Shown: positions 1-6,961 of the stretch, in pieces
Position numbering within the stretch: the stretch's first letter is position 1
Layout: each line of letters begins with the position of its first letter
Assembly: GCA_017427625.1 (NCBI GenBank)
Contig: JAFRSL010000198.1
Location: 1 to 8,574, forward strand
Direction of reading: 5' to 3'
DNA: 8,574 nucleotides
Origin: Synergistaceae bacterium
Lineage (GTDB): Bacteria; Synergistota; Synergistia; Synergistales; Aminobacteriaceae
Notes under the pieces: model-generated
What the model was told of the DNA's origin: nothing
The model's database searches: none
The model's input: only the letters and a program-made list of their open reading frames with translations
Translations under genes and position numbers: made by a program

Positions 1-1113
1 GTTGACCTGTCCCGCGAAGAAGAGGCCGCCGATATTCTTGTTCTCTAATGAGTGCTTCAGCTGGTCGGGGAGAATGTACGTGTACTCTATGCCATAGCCA
101 GGCTTTATGATTTTCGCGTTTGAACAGCCCGGCAATGACCGCACCATCTCGGCCTGAACGTCATAAGGCAGGCTCGTCGAAAAATTCTGTACGTAAACTT
201 CATCGTTGCTTCTTGAAACAGGCTCGAACACAATCGGGTGTGTAATGTGGTCTGGAAATCTCAGGAACTTGTCCTCGATTGACGGGCAATATCGAGGGCC
301 GTGCGCCTCAACATCTCCCGTGACAAGCGGTGAACGTGAGATATTCCTCGACAATATTGCGTAAGTCTCCTCAGTAGTCCGTGAGAACCAGCACGCATAA
401 GTATGGTCATACAGTTTTGGTTCACCCCAAAGGTCAAAGCATAACGGCTCATTTTCCGACAACTGCGGTTTCATTCCTGTGAAGTCGATAGTGTTGATAT
501 TGAGACGGGGAGTTGTGTCCGTCCGCATTTTCCCGGTCTTAATGCCCAAGTCAGCAAGATTTTCCGCGAGCCTCTCTGAATTTGTCTGACCCATTGGGCC
601 TGAAGCAAACGATACATCTCCCATGAATACACGCCCGGCCATGTATACGCCTCCGCAAACAACGACCGCCCTTGCATCATATTTCGAGCCATGACGGGTT
701 AGAACGCCCGAAATTTTCCCGCCCTCTGTGAGAATTTCCGTAGCCTCGTCCTGATGAATGTCAAGATTTTTCTGCGACGTGAGCAATTTTCGGTAATACG
801 TGCTGTACATGAAGGGATCACATTGCGCCCGGAGTGCACGTACAGCCGCGCCCTTCGATGTGTTGAGCCAGCGTATCATGAGGGTTGAAGCGTCAGCAGC
901 CCTTGCCTGTTCGCCGCCCAAAGCCGAGACCTCGCGCACAAGATGACCTTTCGCCGGGCCTCCTATTGAGGGATTGCAGGGCATTAAAGCTGTGTTGTCG
1001 ATGCTGAGATTTAGCATGAGGGTACGGAGTCCTATTCTTGCCGACGCTAGAGCCGCCTCACAGCCTGCATGTCCTCCACCGATTACGATTACTTCATATG
1101 AGTCATGATACAT
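1..1113 (-). CDS. mnmG: MnmG (GidA), tRNA uridine-34 carboxymethylaminomethyl modification enzyme, C-terminus cut by window edge
   Basis: The frame gives 371 residues and stays open at the left edge. The N-terminus (MYHDSYEVIVIGGGHAGCEA) carries the FAD-binding GxGxxG motif. The family motifs CNPSIGG, KGHLVREVSALGG, NTSKGAAVRALRAQ and GPRYCPSIEDK follow in order, and the visible part ends at GGLFFAGQVN, the segment that precedes GTTGYEEAA in complete MnmG. About 250 C-terminal residues, including the MnmE-binding region, should lie outside. The family uses FAD, NADH and methylenetetrahydrofolate, with MnmE, to modify U34 of certain tRNAs in the cytoplasm. The ATG at 1113 is preferred because GGAGGT lies about 10 nt upstream, inside the recF coding end; the two genes overlap by 11 bp, which implies co-transcription. 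No mnmE is visible here. Confidence 0.96.
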   Translation of the reverse strand, partial: MYHDSYEVIVIGGGHAGCEAALASARIGLRTLMLNLSIDNTALMPCNPSIGGPAKGHLVREVSALGGEQARAADASTLMIRWLNTSKGAAVRALRAQCDPFMYSTYYRKLLTSQKNLDIHQDEATEILTEGGKISGVLTRHGSKYDARAVVVCGGVYMAGRVFMGDVSFASGPMGQTNSERLAENLADLGIKTGKMRTDTTPRLNINTIDFTGMKPQLSENEPLCFDLWGEPKLYDHTYACWFSRTTEETYAILSRNISRSPLVTGDVEAHGPRYCPSIEDKFLRFPDHITHPIVFEPVSRSNDEVYVQNFSTSLPYDVQAEMVRSLPGCSNAKIIKPGYGIEYTYILPDQLKHSLENKNIGGLFFAGQVN

Positions 1114-2131
1114 TGAGATTGATACCTCCGAATTTTCGCCTTGTCGCAAAAGGTTTCTCAGGCGCGGTTATGAATGCCTGCCAACCCGTAGCTTTGAGCT
1201 GATTATACGTCCATTCCCGCCCCTCTGCGTCAAGTTCAGCCGTCAAATCATCGAGAAGCAACACGGGCTTCCGCTTCAGCCTTTCCTCAATGAGCCTCCC
1301 AGATGTCAATATTATGTAGAGAATGAGCCTGCGTTTCTGACCTCTGCTTAATGACTCGCTTGCCGACCTTCCAGTCCCCATAATCATAATCGAAAGCTCA
1401 TCATAATTCGGCCCGAAAAGCGGACGTTGCGCGTAAACCTCCCTTGCCCTGTTCTCCGTAATCATAGCGCGTAAATACACCTCGCCCGAAACCGAAAGTT
1501 CAGGGACGAACCTCATCGTGAATTTCTCAGTGTCCATCATTCTCATTAGCTGGCTCAAAACCTCACGCCTCATGTCCATTATCCAGCCTCCAGCCTTGCA
1601 GTATGGAATGTCGGTTGATGACGGTGATTTTCCCTGCCTAAGAAGCGACGAGCGAACACGAAGTATATTCTTGAAGTCAGCGAGCCTCTTTGCGAATGGC
1701 GGAACGAAAAGCGCGCATAGCCTGTCGATGAAAAGCCGCCTTGATGACGGAGATCCGTCTATGAGACTGAGATTGCCCGTGAGAAAGATTATTGACGGAA
1801 CATAGAGACGCAAGTCCGTGAATGATACTGACTTGTCGTTGAGCCTGAGTGAGATTCGAGATGAAATTTCAGCGTTGACAGCGAAACTTTCCTCGCCCGA
1901 AAACTGCGACGAGATATACGCCCTTCCGCCCTTCTTGTCCCACGAAATTACGCTCGAAGTTTTCCCGAAAGCTCCCCAGCCCGTTATTATGCTCAGTGCC
2001 TCAAGGAGATTGGTCTTTCCTGCGCCGTTCCTTCCAAGAATCAAATTTATACCCGAATCCCAAGTCTTTGACACTCTGAGATTCGGGCCAAGATTCCTGA
2101 AGTCCCGCAGTATTGTACTGTCTATCTTCAT
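1103..2131 (-). CDS. recF: RecF, DNA replication and repair ATPase
   Basis: A 342-residue SMC/ABC-like ATPase, slightly short for a family that is usually about 360. Walker A is GRNGAGKTN (residues 33-41). The RecF-specific segment LSLIDGSPSSRRLFIDRL is near 121-138. The ABC signature SLSRGQKRRL starts at 260, and Walker B plus D-loop is PVLLLDDLTAELDAEGR (289-305), with Asp294 and Asp295 in the Walker B position. RecF binds single-strand/double-strand DNA junctions and, with RecO and RecR, loads RecA at gaps. The gene follows dnaN as in many bacteria, but 215 bp separate them and that gap holds its own promoter (2280-2308) and a leader of about 140 nt. No strong Shine-Dalgarno precedes the ATG; a small hairpin (2138-2151) just upstream of it contains the only purine-rich stretch. 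The stop overlaps the mnmG start. Confidence 0.96.
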   Translation of the reverse strand: MKIDSTILRDFRNLGPNLRVSKTWDSGINLILGRNGAGKTNLLEALSIITGWGAFGKTSSVISWDKKGGRAYISSQFSGEESFAVNAEISSRISLRLNDKSVSFTDLRLYVPSIIFLTGNLSLIDGSPSSRRLFIDRLCALFVPPFAKRLADFKNILRVRSSLLRQGKSPSSTDIPYCKAGGWIMDMRREVLSQLMRMMDTEKFTMRFVPELSVSGEVYLRAMITENRAREVYAQRPLFGPNYDELSIMIMGTGRSASESLSRGQKRRLILYIILTSGRLIEERLKRKPVLLLDDLTAELDAEGREWTYNQLKATGWQAFITAPEKPFATRRKFGGINLNVS

Positions 2132-2250
2132 TTCAATCCACGCCTAAGCGGTACTTCGTTCTAGCGTAGCCCCGAAGGGACGATAAACGGTATCTTCACT
2201 TAAGCGACAAACTCCGGCGAACCAGAGAAATAATATTACCGTCAAGACTC
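2132..2250 (-). promoter_or_regulatory. Long 5' leader of recF with small hairpins and an imperfect direct repeat
   Basis: No ORF is supported here. Read on the minus strand, the leader holds a CCC-TTCG-GGG tetraloop hairpin (around 2168-2185) and a second small stem, CCGC-TTAG-GCGTGG with one bulge, immediately before the recF start, where it could hinder ribosome binding. Two 26-bp segments (2141-2166 and 2181-2206) resemble each other: both begin and end CG...AGCG on the plus strand and share AA(A/G)CGGTA and CTTC in the same order. Any regulatory role is inferred. Confidence 0.35.
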
Positions 2251-2264
2251 TTACCGTTCGGTAA
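2251..2264. promoter_or_regulatory. Perfect 14-bp palindrome downstream of the recF promoter, possible operator
   Basis: TTACCG-NN-CGGTAA is a perfect inverted repeat with 6-bp arms. It lies at about +9 to +22 relative to the start predicted from the promoter at 2280-2308. The size, symmetry and position suit an operator for a dimeric repressor; short palindromes of this kind are common for TetR-type proteins. It lacks both the CTGT-N8-ACAG and the GAAC-N4-GTTC patterns of known LexA boxes. It could instead form a small hairpin near the 5' end of the transcript. No regulator gene is visible. Confidence 0.4.
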
Positions 2265-2279
2265 CAATATTTTTCACGT

Positions 2280-2308
2280 ATTCTATAAAGCATTGTGCTA
2301 CCTGTCAA
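2280..2308 (-). promoter_or_regulatory. Near-consensus sigma-70 promoter for recF-mnmG
   Basis: On the minus strand a perfect TTGACA (-35, 2303-2308) is followed, after exactly 17 bp, by TAGAAT (-10, 2280-2285), one mismatch from TATAAT. Transcription should begin near 2273, leaving a leader of about 140 nt before recF. This is the best promoter in the window by hexamer match and spacing. It suggests that recF and mnmG are transcribed at least partly independently of dnaN. Confidence 0.75.
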
Positions 2309-2320
2309 CGTTCGAGATAT

Positions 2321-2350
2321 ATAAACGGTTGGCTGGAAATTTCCGTTTAT
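2321..2350. repeat. Inverted repeat overlapping the dnaN stop codon
   Basis: ATAAACGG (2321-2328) is perfectly inverted at 2343-2350 (CCGTTTAT), with the dnaN TAA inside the second arm. A palindrome, GGAAATTTCC (2335-2344), overlaps it. No T-run follows on the minus strand, so this is not a convincing intrinsic terminator; it may be a stability hairpin or chance in AT-rich DNA. Confidence 0.35.
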
Positions 2351-3624
2351 AACGGTGCATCTGTGCTGCTGACTTCTTGGTTGTCCTGTGATTCTGGAGC
2401 GGCCTCCTGTTCCTGCTCTGGTTCAGGCTCAGGCTCAGGCATGGGCATAGGGTCATCGCTTGTGCTGGTGAAGTCGCCCATTTCCTCCTCTGTTATAGCG
2501 TCCTGAGTGCTTAACCTCGCGGGCATAAGCATGTAGAGGAAATCGTCAGAGCCTTCGCGCTTCATTCTCGTCTGACCTTCCTCGCCGCTGAACTCTATAA
2601 CCGTCTGCTCTCCTCCGAGTGCCTTCAAACCGTCCATGAAGAATGCGACGTTGAAGCCAACCTGCAATTCTCCTCCCTCGATTGTGGTCTGCAATGTCTC
2701 TCTTGCCGTGCCTAATTCGGGGGCGCGGGCTGTGATTCGTAGCTCGCCGTTGGGATTTAGTGCCATCGCCATTATGTGAGCGGGGGTAGTCTTTGCGATT
2801 ATGTCGATGCGTTCGAGGGTTGAATTGAGATCACCGCTGTTTATATGAAGGGTAGTGCGGCATTCAGTGTTGAGAATGCGCTCGAATTTCGGGAAAGCTG
2901 AGTCGACTCTCCTTATCGAATACTCATAATCCTCAAGCCCGAACCATACTGTCGAATCATCTGCCCGAAGACTCACACTTTTATCTTCGTCCAATGATGC
3001 CGTTGCCTTCGCAAAATCCTTCAGTGCCTGCGCGGGGAGAAGTAAGTCGTCTTCCTTTGATGCGCTGCATGTTGACTTTGAGAGCGAGAGCCTTTTACCG
3101 TCCGTCGAAACGGCCATGATAACACCCTCACTCGTCCTTACGAGGCATGTACCGAGATACTTGGGGAAATCCTGAGGCTGTGAGGCTGCGGAAGATCCTT
3201 CGGCGATAATCTTTGCGAGAAGTGGCGCGGAAATATCGCATATATGCTCGGCGTTTGAGCTTTCGGGAATGTTTGGGAACTCTTCGGCTGATATTACGGA
3301 GAAACGCATCTTGTTTCGCCCGGCATTAAGGAAACCGCGCTCAGAATTTACTTCGAGGACGAAATCCTCTGTATCCAGCTTTCTGAGCATTCCGCCGAAT
3401 ATTCCAGCAGGGATTACAGCCTTGCCGGGATCAAGGACATTCGCACCTTTCGCCCGGCAGCGTATGGAGGTGTTGAGGTCGGTAGCTTCGAGGATTACTG
3501 TGTTGTCGTCCGATGCTGTTATGAGGACTCCTTTTGCTGACTCGCTTGCTGATTTCGCGGAGGCTAACTTCTCTGCGTTCTGCCATGCTCTGAGGAAATC
3601 CTGACGTTCTATTTCTAGTTTCAT
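2347..3624 (-). CDS. dnaN: DnaN, DNA polymerase III sliding clamp (beta subunit) with acidic C-terminal tail
   Basis: A 425-residue protein. Residues 1-371 cover the three clamp domains and end in FLYMLMPARL, the equivalent of the canonical MPMRL C-terminus. Typical features are the N-terminal MKLEIERQDFLRAWQNAEK, SAEEFPNIP, STDGKRLS and EYSIRRVDSAFPKFERI. The dimeric ring tethers polymerase III and many repair proteins to DNA. The family normally stops about here at 366-378 residues, but this protein continues for 54 residues (372-425) rich in Glu, Pro, Gln, Ser and Asp, including PMPMPEPEPEPEQEQE; this looks disordered and strongly acidic. The ATG at 3624 has AAAGGA upstream. rluD ends 39 bp upstream on the same strand with no clear promoter between, so co-transcription with the ATPase-rluD pair is likely. 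Confidence 0.96.
   Translation of the reverse strand: MKLEIERQDFLRAWQNAEKLASAKSASESAKGVLITASDDNTVILEATDLNTSIRCRAKGANVLDPGKAVIPAGIFGGMLRKLDTEDFVLEVNSERGFLNAGRNKMRFSVISAEEFPNIPESSNAEHICDISAPLLAKIIAEGSSAASQPQDFPKYLGTCLVRTSEGVIMAVSTDGKRLSLSKSTCSASKEDDLLLPAQALKDFAKATASLDEDKSVSLRADDSTVWFGLEDYEYSIRRVDSAFPKFERILNTECRTTLHINSGDLNSTLERIDIIAKTTPAHIMAMALNPNGELRITARAPELGTARETLQTTIEGGELQVGFNVAFFMDGLKALGGEQTVIEFSGEEGQTRMKREGSDDFLYMLMPARLSTQDAITEEEMGDFTSTSDDPMPMPEPEPEPEQEQEAAPESQDNQEVSSTDAPL
2421..2440. repeat. Short hexanucleotide tandem repeat encoding Pro-Glu repeats of DnaN
   Basis: GTTCAG is followed by two GCTCAG units and a partial third. On the minus strand these encode the Pro-Glu dipeptide repeats in the DnaN tail. 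The unit is a multiple of three, so copy-number slippage would change tail length without breaking the frame. Confidence 0.5.
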
Positions 3625-3663
3625 GGTTAATTTTCCTTTACATGATTTTCCGTAAATTATATC

Positions 3664-4653
3664 TCAGCCGTCAAAATCTCCGTCATAGTCGGCCTCATAA
3701 TCCTCAGTCATTGTTTCAGAAGCCCGGTCATCTTCCCTGTAATCGACAGATCTTCCTGCTTTTACGTTCGCGATCCTCTCTATGAAATCCGGCGTAACAG
3801 GTTGGTGAAATCTCATCTCTTCGCCTGTTACTGGGTGTGAAAATTCCAGCTTCCATGAATGAAGGTACACCCTTCCCAATCCCTCATCATTCGCGCCGTA
3901 AGTCTTGTCGCCAACAAGAGGGCAGCCCAATGCTGACATGTGAACGCGAATCTGATGTGTTCTTCCCGTGAAAAGCTCACATTCGACGAGCGATATATCA
4001 TTCATGCTCCATAGGACTTTGTAGCCCGTTAAAGACGGCTTCCCTCCCTCGATGATTATCATGTGGAGGCGGTTATTGGGGTCTCGGTCAATAGGCCCTG
4101 AGAGTATTCCCTCCTTCTTCTCAGGGACTCCGTGTGCAAGCGCGATGTAATGTTTCTTAACTGTCCTGGCCTTGAACATTGCCTGAAGCTCAAGCGTAAC
4201 CTTCTGCGTTCTCGCGACGACCATCAATCCCGAAGTTCCTCCGTCAAGCCTGTGAACGATTCCCGGACGTAACCAGTTCGGAAGCTCCCTCATTTCAGGG
4301 TAACGATAGACCAGGCCATTGACGAGTGTGTTTCGCCAGCTTCCGGGCGCGGGGTGAACGACCAGACCTGCGGGCTTATTGATGACGAACATGTACTCGT
4401 CCTCGTAGACGACCTCGAAGTCAACAGGATCAGCCTTGAGGTATGTGAGGTTGAGAGATTCCTGAATTTCGGCGGTGAAGGTCTGACCGGCTGAAACTTT
4501 CTTTGACGGCTTCAGGTTATGACGGAAACCCTCACACTTCACGTTCCCGGACTTGACGAGCTTCTGAACGAATGTCCTCGTCTGTTCAAGCTGCTCCGAC
4601 AAAAACGTGTCAAGCCTGTCATAATCATGTTCAGCAGTAATCTCAACTATCAA
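3664..4653 (-). CDS. rluD: RluD-family 23S rRNA/tRNA pseudouridine synthase
   Basis: A 329-residue protein, close to the family length. An S4-like RNA-binding region (about 11-60; RLDTFLSEQL, VQKLVKSGNV) precedes the catalytic domain. The catalytic motif is GIVHRLDGGTSGLMVVAR, with Asp137 as the expected nucleophile; ELFTGRTHQIRVHM (226-239) and PLVGDKTYG follow. The enzyme isomerises specific uridines; the RluD/RluC/RluA group hits 23S rRNA or tRNA, and the exact target cannot be read from sequence. The last 30 residues form an acidic tail (EDYEADYDGDFDG). The start is TTG at 4653, supported by GAGGGGG (4662-4668) 8 nt upstream and by a 4-bp overlap (TTGA) with the upstream ATPase stop. The symbol names the closest well-known subgroup, not a proven target. 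Confidence 0.9.
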   Translation of the reverse strand: MIVEITAEHDYDRLDTFLSEQLEQTRTFVQKLVKSGNVKCEGFRHNLKPSKKVSAGQTFTAEIQESLNLTYLKADPVDFEVVYEDEYMFVINKPAGLVVHPAPGSWRNTLVNGLVYRYPEMRELPNWLRPGIVHRLDGGTSGLMVVARTQKVTLELQAMFKARTVKKHYIALAHGVPEKKEGILSGPIDRDPNNRLHMIIIEGGKPSLTGYKVLWSMNDISLVECELFTGRTHQIRVHMSALGCPLVGDKTYGANDEGLGRVYLHSWKLEFSHPVTGEEMRFHQPVTPDFIERIANVKAGRSVDYREDDRASETMTEDYEADYDGDFDG

Positions 4654-6743
4654 CGCTTCAGCCCCCTCAATGCCTCGTCGAAATACGAACGCCTAAGAAT
4701 GAAGTTGTCGATGTCATTTTTGAGCGCAATCACTGAGGCTCTCCGGCAAATCAGCGAAATGTCCCCGCCCGAAAATCCCTCAGTCATGGCCGAAAGTTCG
4801 TCAACATTAACGTCATCAGCGAGGGGCTTCTTGCGGAGGAGTATCCCGAAGATCTCACGGCGAGTCTCAGCGTCAGGGAGCGGAAGCTCAAGTTTGAGGT
4901 CGAATATTCCCGATGACAATAGCGATTGGTCAACGAGGTCAATCCTGTTCGTTGCCGCGAGAACCGTAACGCCGTTAAGCTCCTCAATGCCGCGCATCTC
5001 CGCGAGGACTTGTGATGTTAGGCGCGATTCTGTTGACGCGAACGCCGAGCCTGTACCCATTCTTTCGGGGAACAACGACTCTATTTCATCGAAGTATATG
5101 ATTGAGGGTGCTGCCTGCTTTGCGACGCGGAAAATGTCTTTGAGGGCACGTTCAGATTCACCCAAGTAACGCGACAATACATTTGCTGACTGTACGCTGA
5201 TGAAGTTCACACCGCTTTCGTGTGCAAGTGCTTTTGCGAGGAGAGTCTTTCCTGTTCCAGACTTGCCATAAAGCAATATTCCCCGTGTCGGCTGAATGTC
5301 GTAACGCTCGTAAATCTCAGCGTGCTTCAGCGGCCATGTTACAGCCTGAATCAGCTCGTCCTTAACGTCGCGCAATCCTCCAACATCGTCCCACGTAACA
5401 TCAGGAATCTCGACGAAGACCTCGCGTGTTGCTGACGGTTCAGTCTCAAGCAATGCGTTCATGAAGTGCCTCATTCCAACCTCAAGATGTGCTATCCTTT
5501 CGTATGGCAGCTCCTGAGTGTGGAAGTCAACGTAAGGTAGAATGTCCCTTACGCACGACATAGCAGCTTCCTTAGCGAGAGCCTCAAGGTCAGCACCGAC
5601 GAAACCGTGAGAAAGGTCAGCGATTCTTTTGAGGTCAACATCATCGGCGAGGGGCATTCCGCGAGTGTGAATCCTGAGAATTTCGAGCCTGCCGTTCCTG
5701 TCAGGTGTTGGAATTGAGATTTCACGGTCGAATCTTCCGGGTCTCCTAAGTGCGGGATCAAGAGAGTTTGGTATGTTCGTCGCACCTATGACGATTAACT
5801 GCCCGCGTGATTTAAGACCGTCCATGAGTGCAAGAAGCTGTGCGACCACTCTCCGTTCAACCTGCTTTTCACCGCCCATGTCCTCACGTTTGGGGGCGAT
5901 TGCGTCAATCTCATCAATGAAAATTATCGAAGGTGCACGATCCTGAGCCTCCTCGAAGATTTTGCGGAGCCTCTCCTCACTCTCGCCGTAGAATTTCCCG
6001 ATTATCTCCGGGCCTGAAATGTGAGTAAACCAAGCGTCTGTTTCGTTTGCGACTGCGCGGGCGATTACGGTCTTTCCAGTTCCGGGAGGACCGTACAGCA
6101 ATACTCCGCGCGGGGGCTGAATGCCTAATCTCTCGAAAATCTGCGGGAATCTCAGCGGAAGCTCGATCATCTCCCTGACCTTGCGAATCTGGCTGCTTAA
6201 TCCGCCGATGTCCTCATATGTAACTTTGTGAGTGTGTTTGACTTCGAGCGGCTTTAGAATGTTGAGGTATGTTGACTTGTTGAGGATTACAATACCTTCT
6301 GGGGTTGTGGCTGTAACCTGAAAGTCGCAGACGCGCGTCCCGAAAAGAGTCACCCTTACCCTGTCGCCTGAGTTTACGGACTGACCTTCGAGCATCGAGA
6401 GTATGTAATTGCTGTCGTTCTCGCGCTGTGAAAGTTTAACGTCACCCAATGGCTGAAGGGTTGCGCTTCCCGCGAAATGGTGTGTGATTTCGGTCTCAAG
6501 AGTTACATTCTCATCGAGCGATGTTCCTGCGTTCTCACGGATCAATCCGTCAATCTGGATAATTCCGCGCCCTGTCTCACGGTCTCCTGTACGGATTCGG
6601 GCAGGGGTAGTCTTTCGGCCTGTGATTGAGACTAAATCGCCGTCTTTGAGATTCATTTCGGCCATGTCGTCGGGGTGAATGCGGGCGAGACCTTTCATTG
6701 CGTCCCCTGAATATGCTTCGCTGACTTTGTATACTTTCTGCAT
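4650..6743 (-). CDS. Cdc48/VAT-type AAA+ ATPase with two ATPase rings; second ring lacks arginine fingers
   Basis: A 697-residue protein (706 if begun at the ATG at 6770). Residues 1-170 form a Cdc48-like N-domain ([18 protein letters not shown]). D1 has Walker A GPPGTGKT (218-225), an aromatic pore loop KFYGES, Walker B FIDEID (Asp277, Glu278), sensor Asn323 and arginine fingers Arg334 and Arg337 in [10 protein letters not shown]2 has a divergent but usable Walker A, GKSGTGKT (493-500), pore loop RYLGES and Walker B YFDEIE, but reads LLSSGIFDL where arginine fingers are expected. The family unfolds and extracts proteins as hexamers in the cytoplasm. The start at 6743 is chosen because GAAGGG lies 9 nt upstream and it fits the family N-terminus; the ATG at 6770 has no ribosome-binding site. 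It overlaps rluD by 4 bp. No C-terminal proteasome-docking tail is visible. The substrate is unknown. Confidence 0.93.
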   Translation of the reverse strand: MQKVYKVSEAYSGDAMKGLARIHPDDMAEMNLKDGDLVSITGRKTTPARIRTGDRETGRGIIQIDGLIRENAGTSLDENVTLETEITHHFAGSATLQPLGDVKLSQRENDSNYILSMLEGQSVNSGDRVRVTLFGTRVCDFQVTATTPEGIVILNKSTYLNILKPLEVKHTHKVTYEDIGGLSSQIRKVREMIELPLRFPQIFERLGIQPPRGVLLYGPPGTGKTVIARAVANETDAWFTHISGPEIIGKFYGESEERLRKIFEEAQDRAPSIIFIDEIDAIAPKREDMGGEKQVERRVVAQLLALMDGLKSRGQLIVIGATNIPNSLDPALRRPGRFDREISIPTPDRNGRLEILRIHTRGMPLADDVDLKRIADLSHGFVGADLEALAKEAAMSCVRDILPYVDFHTQELPYERIAHLEVGMRHFMNALLETEPSATREVFVEIPDVTWDDVGGLRDVKDELIQAVTWPLKHAEIYERYDIQPTRGILLYGKSGTGKTLLAKALAHESGVNFISVQSANVLSRYLGESERALKDIFRVAKQAAPSIIYFDEIESLFPERMGTGSAFASTESRLTSQVLAEMRGIEELNGVTVLAATNRIDLVDQSLLSSGIFDLKLELPLPDAETRREIFGILLRKKPLADDVNVDELSAMTEGFSGGDISLICRRASVIALKNDIDNFILRRSYFDEALRGLKR

Positions 6744-6752
6744 TTGGGTTAT

Positions 6753-6758
6753 CCCTTC
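6753..6758 (-). promoter_or_regulatory. Ribosome-binding site deciding the start of the Cdc48-like gene
   Basis: GAAGGG on the minus strand lies 9 nt before the ATG at 6743. The alternative ATG at 6770 is preceded by CTCTCAATTATAAC, without any purine-rich site, and sits directly against the conserved end of module copy 1. Confidence 0.6.
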
Positions 6759-6769
6759 AATGTTAGGCA

Positions 6770-6778
6770 TGTTATAAT
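6770..6778 (+). promoter_or_regulatory. Candidate antisense promoter (extended -10), module copy 1
   Basis: TGTTATAAT on the plus strand is a perfect extended -10 (TGnTATAAT). Copy 2 has TGCTATAAT at the equivalent place. A transcript from here would start near 6784-6786 and run antisense to the small-peptide message. No -35 match is seen, and extended -10 promoters can do without one. The element ends at the edge of the upstream start codon of the ATPase gene. Confidence 0.4.
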
Positions 6779-6785
6779 TGAGAGC

Positions 6786-6804
6786 GTCCGGGGAAGCTAC
6801 GGAC
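6786..6804 (-). other. Terminal hairpin of module copy 1, with loop complementary to the leader
   Basis: GTCCG/CGGAC form a 5-bp stem around a 9-nt loop that contains GCTTCCC on the minus strand. That heptamer is perfectly complementary to GGGAAGC in the leader of the same copy (7030-7036), so the 3' and 5' regions of one RNA could pair. The block is identical in copy 2. No U-run follows, so it is not a standard terminator. Confidence 0.6.
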
Positions 6805-6814
6805 AGTTTTGAAA

Positions 6815-6861
6815 GTTTGGCTGCCGATTGAGGGTGTGAGCCTCAACCAGCAAAACCAAAC
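6815..6861 (-). other. Long 3' hairpin of module copy 1
   Basis: On the minus strand the upper stem has 12 consecutive pairs (TGCTGGTTGAGG with CCTCAATCGGCA, two of them G-U) around a 7-nt loop. The lower stem, GTTTGG/CCAAAC, adds 6 pairs across a 3:1 internal loop. Copy 2 keeps the fold with different bases. The G-U pairs would become A-C mismatches on the plus strand, so the structure belongs to the minus-strand RNA. Confidence 0.75.
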
Positions 6862-6874
6862 CAGTATTGGTCAC

Positions 6875-6961
6875 TTACTTCTTTTTAATTGAGTTTATGA
6901 GCAAGGCGATTGCGCGTATTAACTTCGCGACGGCCTCAATGAGTTTGATGAACTCTCTCAT
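6875..6961 (-). CDS. Small amphipathic cationic helical peptide, module copy 1 (28 aa)
   Basis: I do not recognise this as a named family. The ATG at 6961 follows GGGGTGAGAG, whose GGTGA is 5 nt from the start. The peptide begins MREFIKLIEAVAKLIRAIA and ends LLINSIKKK. Charged or polar residues fall at 2, 3, 6, 9, 13, 16, 23, 24 and 26-28, a 3-4 residue period that places them on one face of a helix with Ile/Leu/Ala/Val on the other. Net charge is about +5. It aligns with the copy 2 peptide at both ends (M[RK][ED][FL] and RA[IV]A-LI-S-K). There is no signal peptide or cysteine. Size and character recall type I toxins or phenol-soluble modulins, but function is unproven. Shared start position and spacing in both copies support translation. 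Confidence 0.65.
   Translation of the reverse strand: MREFIKLIEAVAKLIRAIALLINSIKKK

Noticed and set aside
261..692. Two minus-strand open frames (261-452 and 471-692)
   Set aside because: They are other frames of mnmG on the same strand. The MnmG frame is continuous through this stretch and carries the family motifs.
1518..2147. Two plus-strand open frames (1518-1805 and 1818-2147)
   Set aside because: Both lie antisense inside recF, with no ribosome-binding site or domain.
3269..3604. Plus-strand open frame inside dnaN
   Set aside because: It is the antisense shadow of a certain gene, with no independent support.
4519..5169. Plus-strand open frame of 216 codons
   Set aside because: It runs antisense to the ATPase D2 domain and the rluD start, which are secure by motifs. 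The product is Ser/Arg-rich without recognisable domains, as expected of a shadow frame.
5549..5785. Minus-strand open frame within the ATPase gene
   Set aside because: It is an alternative frame over D1 motifs that are clearly translated in the main frame.
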